Positions 26,403 through 33,569 of a stretch of 64,000 nt of DNA are shown here, piece after piece. The DNA lies in the NCBI GenBank assembly GCA_020634375.1, contig JACKBX010000002.1, positions 124,001 through 188,000 on the forward strand. Reading direction: 5' to 3'. The DNA comes from Ardenticatenaceae bacterium. GTDB taxonomy: Bacteria > Chloroflexota > Anaerolineae > Promineifilales > Promineifilaceae. The notes below the pieces were generated by a model. That model worked only from the letters and a program-made list of their open reading frames with translations, did no database searches and was not told where the DNA came from. Made by a program: the position numbers and the translations under genes. Position 1 is the first letter of the stretch. The number at the start of each line of letters is the position of its first letter.

Positions 26403-27052
26403 CCATCACGAATCCAGATCACACGCTGGGCGTGTTCGGCAATTTCGGGGTCGTGGGTGATCATGACGATGGTCTTGCCCTGCTTTTCGTGCAAATCCTT
26501 AAATATCGTCATGATTTCTTCACCGGATTGTGAATCCAGGTTGCCAGTAGGTTCGTCGGCCAAAATAATATTTGGTTCGACGGCCAGGGCGCGAGCAATG
26601 GCAACACGCTGCTGCTGCCCACCAGATAGCTCGTCTGGTTTGTGATGCAGGCGTTCACCCAAGCCAACAACTGTTAATGCTGCTTCGGCTCGCTGCGTGC
26701 GAGCCGACCGCCCTAGCCCGGCATACATCAGGGGGAGAGCTACTTGTTTAACGGCCGTCGTCCGTGGCAACAAATTAAACTGCTGAAACACAAACCCAAT
26801 CCGCTTATTGCGCACACGGGCCTGCTCATCATCACTCATCTGGCTCACATCAATATTATCCAGCATATACGTGCCGCCAGTCGGCACATCCAAACAGCCG
26901 ATAATATTCATCAGCGTACTCTTGCCAGAGCCAGACGGCCCCATAATCGCCACAAACTCCCCCTCCTCAATCCTCAAATCTACGCCGCGCAGCGCATGTA
27001 CTTGTTGGCTGCCCATCTCATACGTTTTGGTGATATTGGTCATCGTAATCAT
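26378..27052 (-). CDS. ABC transporter ATP-binding protein, MacB/LolD type
   Basis: About 224 residues. Walker A GPSGSGKST, Q-loop FQQFNLLP, signature LSGGQQQRVAIARAL, Walker B IILADEPTGNLD and the H-loop MITHDPE are all intact. The start at 27052 (MITMTNITKTY) is chosen; the ATG at 27121 lies in a GTGAAAC word array and would add repeat-encoded FTFHASRFTH residues. The protein drives the permease encoded next. Confidence 0.95.
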   Translation of the reverse strand: MITMTNITKTYEMGSQQVHALRGVDLRIEEGEFVAIMGPSGSGKSTLMNIIGCLDVPTGGTYMLDNIDVSQMSDDEQARVRNKRIGFVFQQFNLLPRTTAVKQVALPLMYAGLGRSARTQRAEAALTVVGLGERLHHKPDELSGGQQQRVAIARALAVEPNIILADEPTGNLDSQSGEEIMTIFKDLHEKQGKTIVMITHDPEIAEHAQRVIWIRDGLISELVS

Positions 27053-27062
27053 GATTAAATCC

Positions 27063-27137
27063 TCATGCGTGAAGCGTGATGCGTGAAACGTGAAACAACT
27101 AGATTGTTCTTCACGTTTCACGTTTTACGTTTCACGC
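27063..27137. repeat. GTGAAAC array facing TTTCACG array
   Basis: Five GTGAAGC/GTGATGC/GTGAAAC words on the left face four TTCACGTTT-type words on the right, capable of a long hairpin. It fills the gap between the adaptor and ATPase genes. Confidence 0.75.
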
Positions 27138-27143
27138 TATCGT

Positions 27144-28823
27144 TTAGCCGCCAAAAGGCCCGCGATCACCCTCAGGGCGCTGGAATGGCCCACTGCCAGA
27201 GCCAAACTGCGTCGGCGGCGTGTAGCCAATCGTCACCTGATCGCCCTCGTTCAGGCCGCCGGTGACTTGCGTATACTGCTCATCACGCAGGCCAATCGTC
27301 ACCTCGACCTCTTCCACCGTTTCCGCGCCCTGCGCATCCGTCGTCACGCGGAACACGGTAATTTTGTTGGAATCACGGTCGGTACTAATCGCACCATTGG
27401 GCACGAGGAGGACGTTTTTGCGCACGGCCGTTACCAAAGTCGCATTCGCCGTCATCCCCACCCGCACCGGCAAGTCACTTTCGCCCAAACTCAGCGAAAC
27501 CTCATACGTCACCAAAGCGCTGCCACTTTCTTGTGTCGCTTGCGGCGCAATGGCAATCACTTCACTCGCCATCGCCTCATTCGGCCACGCCTCAAATGTG
27601 ATTTCGGCCGGCTGACCCAGCGCGATTTCACCAATATCTACCTCATCCACATCCAACACCACTTCCAGGCTGGCGCTGTCCACCATTTCCACCAGCACAC
27701 CGCTGGCTAACTCGCCTTCGCTGACGTGTACGGCCGTCACCAACCCATCAAACGGCGCAACCAACGTACTATTCGTCAAATCCTGCTGCGCCCGCTGCAA
27801 ACCGATCCGTGCCTGCTCCACCTGCACCTCAGCTTGCGTAATTTGCCAATCCGCCGCCCCACGCTGCAATCTATCCAAATTCGCCTGCGCCTGCGCCACA
27901 ACCGACTGCGCCGCCGCAATCTCCGCATCCGTCGCCGGTTCCAGCAGCAAATCAAGCTGCCCCTGCACCGCATCACGCTGCGCCGCCGCCGCTGCTACGC
28001 CCGCCTGCGCTGTGCCAATACTGTTAGGATTACCATTCAGCAGTTCATCCAATGATTCTTGCGCCGCGGCCAGGTCGGCGTTGGCCTGCAAAGCAGCCGC
28101 CCGCGCCGACTCTTCCATATCTGCCAATCGGCTTTCCGAGAGGAAACGACTCGGCTCTGTAACCAAAATGGTGCTGTGCTGCTCCGCTGCTGATGTCGCC
28201 GTTTGCTGCGCCAGTTGCAGCTCAATTTGCGCCGCCTGAATGGCCTCATCATTGCCCGATGGCAAAGCACTATTCAGCCGTGCCGCCGCGCTGGCAACAT
28301 CTGCCTCCGCCGCACGCACGTTGGCTTCCGCACTGGTAATCTCCTCATCCGTTGGCCCGGCCAACACACGATTCAAGCTCGCCTGCGCATTTGCCAATGA
28401 TGCCTCTGCTGCGGCCACATCTGCGGCATTGGCTGGCGCCAACAGTGAAGCCAGGTTAGCCTCTTGAATCGCCAAATCCTGCTCCGCCGAGGCGACAGCG
28501 CGTTCTAGCACGGCCGTATCCAACTGCACCAATGGATCGCCCACCTGCGCCACATCGCCAGGTTGCACGTAAACGGCCGTTACCTGCCCAGAACTGCTGA
28601 GGGCAAGTGCCGCCTCTTGCTGCGCCACCACCCGTCCGCTTGCTGTCGCGTTGGCCGACAAATCGCCCACAAACGCGGTCACAATCTGCGAATCCTGTGG
28701 AGCCGCCTCCGCAATACTGCTGCGAATACGCCCTCGCATCACAAGGACAACCGCCGCGATCACGACGACCGCCGCCCCCACAACCCACATCCATTTTTTA
28801 CGTGATTTCTTACTCTTGTTCAT
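27144..28823 (-). CDS. HlyD/MacA-type periplasmic adaptor protein
   Basis: 559 residues: a cytoplasmic basic start, one membrane anchor (WMWVVGAAVVVIAAVVLVM), two lipoyl-like half-motifs (GQVTAVYVQPGDVAQVGDPL; APFDGLVTAVHVSEGE) that flank a long Ala/Gln-rich coiled-coil hairpin (about 110-350), then beta-barrel domains (LPVRVGMTANATLV) and a Gly/Pro tail. The coiled coil carries repeated NAQASL/AAEA heptads and is longer than in MacA. It is followed by the ATPase and permease genes. Confidence 0.92.
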   Translation of the reverse strand: MNKSKKSRKKWMWVVGAAVVVIAAVVLVMRGRIRSSIAEAAPQDSQIVTAFVGDLSANATASGRVVAQQEAALALSSSGQVTAVYVQPGDVAQVGDPLVQLDTAVLERAVASAEQDLAIQEANLASLLAPANAADVAAAEASLANAQASLNRVLAGPTDEEITSAEANVRAAEADVASAAARLNSALPSGNDEAIQAAQIELQLAQQTATSAAEQHSTILVTEPSRFLSESRLADMEESARAAALQANADLAAAQESLDELLNGNPNSIGTAQAGVAAAAAQRDAVQGQLDLLLEPATDAEIAAAQSVVAQAQANLDRLQRGAADWQITQAEVQVEQARIGLQRAQQDLTNSTLVAPFDGLVTAVHVSEGELASGVLVEMVDSASLEVVLDVDEVDIGEIALGQPAEITFEAWPNEAMASEVIAIAPQATQESGSALVTYEVSLSLGESDLPVRVGMTANATLVTAVRKNVLLVPNGAISTDRDSNKITVFRVTTDAQGAETVEEVEVTIGLRDEQYTQVTGGLNEGDQVTIGYTPPTQFGSGSGPFQRPEGDRGPFGG

Positions 28824-28837
28824 AGTTTTATGTAAAA

Positions 28838-28899
28838 CTGTTAGCGGTTAGCTTCTAGCCATTAGCTTGAGCTAACTGCTAACAGCTAATCGCTAATTG
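28838..28899. repeat. GTTAGCGG / GCTAACTG facing word array
   Basis: TTAGCGGTTAGC and TAGCCATTAGC words face GCTAACTGCTAAC and GCTAATCGCTAAT words, ending at the stop of the upstream lipoprotein gene. Related words recur at 46527 and 46616. Confidence 0.7.
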
Positions 28900-30455
28900 C
28901 TGCTCGGCCCAAAGGTCTGAACGGGAAGCGTATCGCCGATAAGAAGTTGGTCGCCTTCCTGAATGCCGCTGGTGATTTGTGTGTAGCTGCCGTCACGCAA
29001 ACCAATGGTGACGAGAACGGCCGTAGTCATATCTCCACTCACCAATTGCACGCTATATGTGCCGCTGGCACGGTCAGCCGAGATGGCCTGGTTGGGAACC
29101 AACAGCACATTCTCGCGCTGTGCCGTAATCAACTGCGCATTCGCCGTCATGCCCAGACGCACAGGCAAATCCGTTTCACCTACTTGCAAATGCACTTCAT
29201 AGGTAATCAGAGCGCTGCCGGGAGTCGTGGTGGCGTTGGGAGCAACGGCCGTTACTTCAGCCGGTATGTCCGTATCCGGCCACGTTTCCAGGGTGAGCAC
29301 CGCCTCTTGCCCCACCGCAATTTGCCCGATGTCCGCTTCGTCTACATTGAGGATGACCTCCAGTGCTGTGCTATCGGCCAACCGCACAACAATGCCGTTG
29401 GCATATTCACCAGGGCTGGCAGAAACGGCCGTTACCACGCCATCAAACGGCGCAGTCAACGTCGCATCGGCCAATGCTTGCTGCGCATCCGCCAGAGAAA
29501 GCTGCGCCTGTTCTAACTGCGCCTCAGCCACAGCAATATCCTCGGCAGTGGGTTCAGCCAGCAATTCTGCCAATGTCGCTTCCGCCTGTGCCAGTTGAGA
29601 CTGCGACTGCGTCAACTCAACGTCAGTGGGAGCGGCCGTGTTCAACGTGTAATCTGCTTCCGTCGCATCCAGCCGCGCCGAAGCTGCGGCCACGCTGCCC
29701 TGCGCCGCGCCCACATCCGGGCCAGCACGCAGGTCATCCAGCCGCGCCTGCGCCGAGGAGACGGCCTGCGTGGCCTGCATCAGCGCATCATACGTTTGCT
29801 GCGTGGGATTGTCTTCGTCGGTATCTTGCGCTCGCTGCAAATTGAGCTGCGCCGAGAGCAGTGCCGCTTCCGCCACCTGAATTTGCGAATCAGTCACGGA
29901 GGCACGCTGCCCGGCCAAATCCGCCGAAGCCGACCACAGCGAAGCCTGCGATGCCCGCACGTTGGCATCGTAAATAGCGAGCTGCGTGGCCGACGGCCCG
30001 GCGAGGAGTTGATCTAAACTAGCTTGTGCGCTGGTGACGGCCGCTTCAGCAGCAGTCACATCCGCTTCTGCCGGAAGCTCGTTCAGTTGATCCAGGCTGC
30101 TCTGGCGCAAACGCACCGTCTGCTCGGCTGCGGCAACATTCAGTGCCAGGGCGCTGGTATCAAGCTGCACCAATGCATCGCCAGCAGCCACCATGTCGCC
30201 GACGCGCACGTACACATCGGTCACGGTTCCGGGGCGAGCAACGGCGAGGCTGGCTGTGCGTGCAGCCTGCACCTGTCCGCTGGCGGTGGCGCTGGCAGAG
30301 AGGTTGCCGATGACGGCCGTTACAATGTCGCCTGCTTGGGGTTGCGCCTGTTCTGTCGGGACACAAGCACTGAGGAGGAGGACGGCCGTTGCCAACAACA
30401 TGAGCGCATTGGCAACTGACCTGAAACTAAATGATTTTGTCTGACTTATTTGCAT
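28893..30455 (-). CDS. HlyD/MacA-type adaptor lipoprotein (paralogue of the next gene)
   Basis: 520 residues of the same plan as the adaptor encoded downstream: lipoyl half (GTVTDVYVRVGDMVAAGDAL), long Ala/Gln coiled coil, second lipoyl half (APFDGVVTAVSASPGE) and barrel (LPVRLGMTANAQLI). It differs at the N-terminus: a signal peptide ending in LLLSAC is a lipobox, so this copy should be lipid-anchored rather than a membrane-helix protein. The two probably arose by tandem duplication and may form a mixed ring. A stem-loop covers its ribosome site (30465-30502). Confidence 0.9.
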   Translation of the reverse strand: MQISQTKSFSFRSVANALMLLATAVLLLSACVPTEQAQPQAGDIVTAVIGNLSASATASGQVQAARTASLAVARPGTVTDVYVRVGDMVAAGDALVQLDTSALALNVAAAEQTVRLRQSSLDQLNELPAEADVTAAEAAVTSAQASLDQLLAGPSATQLAIYDANVRASQASLWSASADLAGQRASVTDSQIQVAEAALLSAQLNLQRAQDTDEDNPTQQTYDALMQATQAVSSAQARLDDLRAGPDVGAAQGSVAAASARLDATEADYTLNTAAPTDVELTQSQSQLAQAEATLAELLAEPTAEDIAVAEAQLEQAQLSLADAQQALADATLTAPFDGVVTAVSASPGEYANGIVVRLADSTALEVILNVDEADIGQIAVGQEAVLTLETWPDTDIPAEVTAVAPNATTTPGSALITYEVHLQVGETDLPVRLGMTANAQLITAQRENVLLVPNQAISADRASGTYSVQLVSGDMTTAVLVTIGLRDGSYTQITSGIQEGDQLLIGDTLPVQTFGPSSN

Positions 30456-30464
30456 AACTGCCTT

Positions 30465-30502
30465 CCTAGAATGGTTGACTCTAATCCAGTCCCCATTCTA
30501 GG
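30465..30502 (-). promoter_or_regulatory. Inverted repeat overlapping the ribosome site of the adaptor lipoprotein gene
   Basis: CCTAGAATGG (30465-30474) pairs exactly with CCATTCTAGG (30493-30502) across 18 bases. On the minus strand the 3' arm ends in CTAGGAAGG, which includes the Shine-Dalgarno 9-12 bases before the ATG at 30455. It could be a translational switch, an operator, or a metK 3' end. Confidence 0.55.
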
Positions 30503-30549
30503 AGGCAAATATGCAGAAGTTATGCAGAGAGGCTGCAAATTGTCAGCAA

Positions 30550-31779
30550 TTACGCTGACAATTTCTCAAAAGCCGCAGCAGCCTGGCGCAGGGCTTCGGC
30601 GCGGTCAGTGTTTTCCCAGGGAGCGTCAATATCTGTGCGGCCAAAGTGTCCATAAGAAGCCGTCGCGCGGTAGATGGGGCGACGCAAATCCAAATCGCGG
30701 ATGATAGCCCCCGGCCGTAAGTCAAAATGCTCCTCAATTAATTGCACCAACTGCTCAGAGGTGTACTCGCTTGTACCAAAAGTTTCCACGTTAACGCTGA
30801 GAGGGCGGGCGACGCCAATGGCGTAAGCCACCTGCACTTCGCAGCGTTCCGCCAGCCCGGCGGCAACGATGTTTTTGGCAACCCAACGCGCTGCATACGC
30901 CGCGCTGCGATCTACTTTGGTGCAATCTTTGCCACTAAATGCGCCACCACCGTGCCGTCCCATGCCACCGTAGGTATCCACAATAATTTTGCGCCCGGTG
31001 AGGCCGGCGTCGCCCATTGGCCCGCCAACCACAAAACGGCCGGTTGGGTTAGTGAAGATGCGCAAATCGTCATCTACTAATTCGGCGGGCAGCACGGGCA
31101 GAATGACGTGCTCAATGAGGCCAGCACGCAGCGTTTCGGCGTCAATATCTGGCGCGTGCTGGGTGCTGATGAGGACGGTGTGGATGCGTTTTGGTTTGCC
31201 GTAGCTGTACTCGACCGTGACCTGTGATTTACCATCGGGGCGCACCCAGGGCAGGGTTCCGTCGCGGCGCACTTCGCTGAGGCGGCGGGTGAGGTTGTGC
31301 GCCAGGTGAATGGGCAGCGGCATGAGTACATCGGTTTCGTTGCAAGCATAGCCGAACATCATGCCCTGGTCGCCGGCGCCAATGGCGTCTAGTTCAGCCT
31401 CGGAACTGCCATTGCTGCGATATTCCAGTGCTTTGTCTACGCCCTGAGCAATGTCGGGGCTTTGGCTGGCAATGGCAACCTGCACGCCGCAGGTGTGGCC
31501 GTCGAAGCCTTTGCTGCTGTCGTCGAAGCCGATGTCGGTAACGACTTTGCGCACGAGTTCGTCCATGTTGACGAAAGCAGTGGTGGTGATTTCACCGAGA
31601 AGGAGAACGAAGCCGGTTTTTACGGCCGTTTCGCAAGCCACCCGTGCATAAGGGTCTTGTTCCATAATTGCATCCAGCACCGCATCGCTGATCTGGTCGC
31701 ACATTTTGTCGGGATGCCCTTCCGTTACTGATTCAGATGTGAACAGCAGGCTGGGCGCTGTCATAAACGTTGTTGTCAT
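30550..31779 (-). CDS. metK: S-adenosylmethionine synthetase
   Basis: Makes S-adenosylmethionine from methionine and ATP. About 409 residues with the hallmark SVTEGHPDKMCDQISDAVLD, the GAGDQGMMFGYACNET hexapeptide region, GGAFSGKDCTKVDRSAAYAAR and the C-terminal GRTDIDAPWE. The start at 31779 has GGAGG 8 bases upstream; further in-frame ATGs at 31812 and 31764 are less likely. A SAM-I riboswitch with terminator lies upstream on the same strand, so expression should fall when the product is plentiful. Confidence 0.98.
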   Translation of the reverse strand: MTTTFMTAPSLLFTSESVTEGHPDKMCDQISDAVLDAIMEQDPYARVACETAVKTGFVLLLGEITTTAFVNMDELVRKVVTDIGFDDSSKGFDGHTCGVQVAIASQSPDIAQGVDKALEYRSNGSSEAELDAIGAGDQGMMFGYACNETDVLMPLPIHLAHNLTRRLSEVRRDGTLPWVRPDGKSQVTVEYSYGKPKRIHTVLISTQHAPDIDAETLRAGLIEHVILPVLPAELVDDDLRIFTNPTGRFVVGGPMGDAGLTGRKIIVDTYGGMGRHGGGAFSGKDCTKVDRSAAYAARWVAKNIVAAGLAERCEVQVAYAIGVARPLSVNVETFGTSEYTSEQLVQLIEEHFDLRPGAIIRDLDLRRPIYRATASYGHFGRTDIDAPWENTDRAEALRQAAAAFEKLSA

Positions 31780-31804
31780 TTGAATGAACCTCCGAATTAA
31801 GGTG

Positions 31805-31824
31805 TGTCGCATTTAGAAATGCGA
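31805..31824 (-). repeat. Short palindrome in the metK leader
   Basis: GTCGCATTT and AAATGCGAC flank two bases between the riboswitch terminator and the metK start; it could be a further leader hairpin. Confidence 0.4.
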
Positions 31825-31836
31825 CGCACTTAGAAT

Positions 31837-31867
31837 AAAAAAAGCCTCTTGACTGGATCAAGAGGCT
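31837..31867 (-). terminator. Riboswitch-controlled intrinsic terminator of metK
   Basis: On the minus strand AGCCTCTTGA pairs with TCAAGAGGCT (10 bp, loop 5) followed by a TTTTTTT run. It is the expression platform of the SAM-I aptamer just upstream. Confidence 0.9.
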
Positions 31868-31886
31868 GGCAAACTTCATTGCATTT

Positions 31887-31984
31887 CTCTTATCTTCCAG
31901 CTTTTGCTGTCGGAATTAGCACCTTCCCATCGTTGGGGGTTGCTGCAGCTTCTTCGGGCCGATCCCTCTGCTGCTCCTGATAAG
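31887..31984 (-). ncRNA. SAM-I (S-box) riboswitch aptamer upstream of metK
   Basis: Read on the minus strand the region has the S-box landmarks in order: P1 strand CTTATC, the AGAGGGA core, GGCCCGAAGAAG, GCAGCAACC, GGTGCTAATTCC and the closing GATAAG. P1 closes exactly (31979-31984 with 31888-31893). The terminator follows about 20 bases later and metK after that, so the switch should turn off metK when SAM is abundant. Structure was read by eye. Confidence 0.93.
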
Positions 31985-32018
31985 GGTGTAAATTATTCGT
32001 TTTTGAATGTGACAATCG

Positions 32019-32046
32019 AGTATAACGATTCAGTTTCGGTTGTCAA
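32019..32046 (-). promoter_or_regulatory. Sigma-70-type promoter of the metK riboswitch transcript
   Basis: On the minus strand TTGACA (32046-32041) and TATACT (32024-32019) are separated by 16 bases. A start near 32012 would place the aptamer about 28 bases into the transcript. Confidence 0.75.
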
Positions 32047-32067
32047 ATTAAGATGTGATTTGTTATT

Positions 32068-32859
32068 TTACTCCCATTTTTCTGGGGGTTCGGGCATACC
32101 GAGGATGTGGTAGCCTGCGTCCACGTAGACGACTTCGCCGGTGACGCCGCTTGCAAGATCGCTGCACAGCCAGAGGGCGGACTTGCCAACTTCGTCTTGG
32201 TCTATGTTGCGACGCAGGGGAGCGCGTTCTTCGACGTAGCCCAACATTTTGCGGAATCCGGCAACGCCGGCAGCGGAAAGGGTCTTGATTGGCCCGGCGG
32301 AAATGGCGTTAACGCGGATGCCGTCTGGCCCTAAGTCTGCGGCAAGATAGCGGGTGCTGGCTTCGAGGGCGGCTTTGGCGACGCCCATGACGTTGTAATG
32401 GGGCACGACTTTTTCTGCACCGTAGTAGCTGAGGGTAAGGATGCTGCCGCCAGAAGCCATGAGGGGCTTGGCAGCGCGGGACAAGGCCACAAGGCTGTAA
32501 ACGCTGACGTTCAGGGCGGTGGCGAATCCGCTGCGGCTGGTATTGAGGAAGCGCCCTTCCAGGTCTTGCCGTTCGGCAAAGGCAATGGCATGGATGAGGA
32601 TGTCTATATTGCCAAAATGGTCGGTGGCTTTGTGGAATACGGCCGTAACATCTTCATCCTTTGTCACATCACATATTTCTACAAAATTGACACCTAACTG
32701 CTCGGCCAGGGGCATAACGCGACGCTCCAGTTGGGGAACGGCATAGCTGAAACCCAATTCAGCTCCATGTTCGTGAAATGCCTGAGCAATGCCCCAAGCA
32801 ATGGAACGCTGATTTGCCAGCCCAAAAATAAGTGCTTTTTTACCTTCGAGTAATTTCAT
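32068..32859 (-). CDS. fabI: Enoyl-[acyl-carrier-protein] reductase FabI
   Basis: The NADH-dependent last step of each fatty acid elongation round. 263 residues. The FabI-type cofactor loop (GLANQRSIAWGIAQA), SYYGAEKVVPHYNVMGVAKAALE with the catalytic Tyr and Lys six residues apart, and GPIKTLSAAGV are diagnostic. GGGAG lies upstream of the ATG. A second, FabL-type enoyl reductase is encoded about 3.5 kb away, so the organism seems to have two isoforms. Confidence 0.96.
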   Translation of the reverse strand: MKLLEGKKALIFGLANQRSIAWGIAQAFHEHGAELGFSYAVPQLERRVMPLAEQLGVNFVEICDVTKDEDVTAVFHKATDHFGNIDILIHAIAFAERQDLEGRFLNTSRSGFATALNVSVYSLVALSRAAKPLMASGGSILTLSYYGAEKVVPHYNVMGVAKAALEASTRYLAADLGPDGIRVNAISAGPIKTLSAAGVAGFRKMLGYVEERAPLRRNIDQDEVGKSALWLCSDLASGVTGEVVYVDAGYHILGMPEPPEKWE

Positions 32860-32875
32860 ACAATCTCCCTTTGTG

Positions 32876-32945
32876 ATTGACGATTTTTGATTGTCGATTG
32901 ACGATTAACGCCTCAACACCCGACACTTGACACCTGAAACCTGGC
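32876..32945. repeat. ATTGACGATT and GACACCTG word arrays downstream of the glycosylase gene
   Basis: Words of the ATTGACGATT family (32876-32909) adjoin ACACCCGACACTTGACACC words (32913-32944). The second type matches the hairpin at 38777-38828. Confidence 0.6.
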
Positions 32946-32951
32946 ATATTT

Positions 32952-33569
32952 TTACCGGGAAACAAAGGGGTTGTCTTTGATCCAATAGCGCCAGGGCATG
33001 GACAGCCAGGGTTCGGGGGTTTGGCCGAGGCCAATACGTGGGCCAGTGGCGATGTGGGCTGCCGGGGTGTCTGGGGCGTTTTCTACCCATATAACCCCAT
33101 CGGGCGCACAAAGGTTTGCCCCGTTGAGAGATTGGTCTATGGCGAGGGCTTGGGCGAGTTTGGCGGGGCCGTTGGTGAGTTGCGCGTGGGCACGACCGTT
33201 CCTCCTCTGCACCATCTCCTCTATCCCCTCTAGCGGCTGCAAGGCACGGATGAGGACAGCGTTGGCCGTGCCTGCCGCGCCGGTGACGACATTGAACATC
33301 CAGTGGATGCCATAGGTGAAGTAGATGTAAGCGTGACCAGGGGGGCCAAACATGACGGCCGTGCGCGAGGTGGGACGGCCGTTATTGGCTTTGTCGCCAT
33401 GACAGGCCAGGTCGCGTTCGGCGGTGTCGCAGTACGCTTCTGTTTCGACAATGAGACCACTGAGGCGACGGCCGTTGATAACACGCACTAATCTTTTACC
33501 CAACAATGCCGCCGCCACTTCGCGGGCGCTGCGGGCAAAAAAACTTTGTGGCAGCCTTTCTACGGTCAT
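32952..33569 (-). CDS. 3-methyladenine DNA glycosylase (AAG/MPG family)
   Basis: A base-excision repair enzyme of 205 residues removing alkylated purines. The FFARSAREVAAALLGKRLVR start, the catalytic VETEAYCDTAERD (Glu) and GPPGHAYIYFTYGIHWMFN block, and the VLIRALQPLEG turn are family marks. The upstream kinase stop and this ATG overlap as ATGA (33566-33569), so it is translationally coupled to the sensor kinase, an odd pairing. Confidence 0.95.
   Translation of the reverse strand: MTVERLPQSFFARSAREVAAALLGKRLVRVINGRRLSGLIVETEAYCDTAERDLACHGDKANNGRPTSRTAVMFGPPGHAYIYFTYGIHWMFNVVTGAAGTANAVLIRALQPLEGIEEMVQRRNGRAHAQLTNGPAKLAQALAIDQSLNGANLCAPDGVIWVENAPDTPAAHIATGPRIGLGQTPEPWLSMPWRYWIKDNPFVSR

Noticed and set aside
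23032..30455. RND efflux pump
   Set aside because: The adaptors resemble RND adaptors, but the permease and ATPase are of the MacB/LolD ABC type and no RND pump is encoded.
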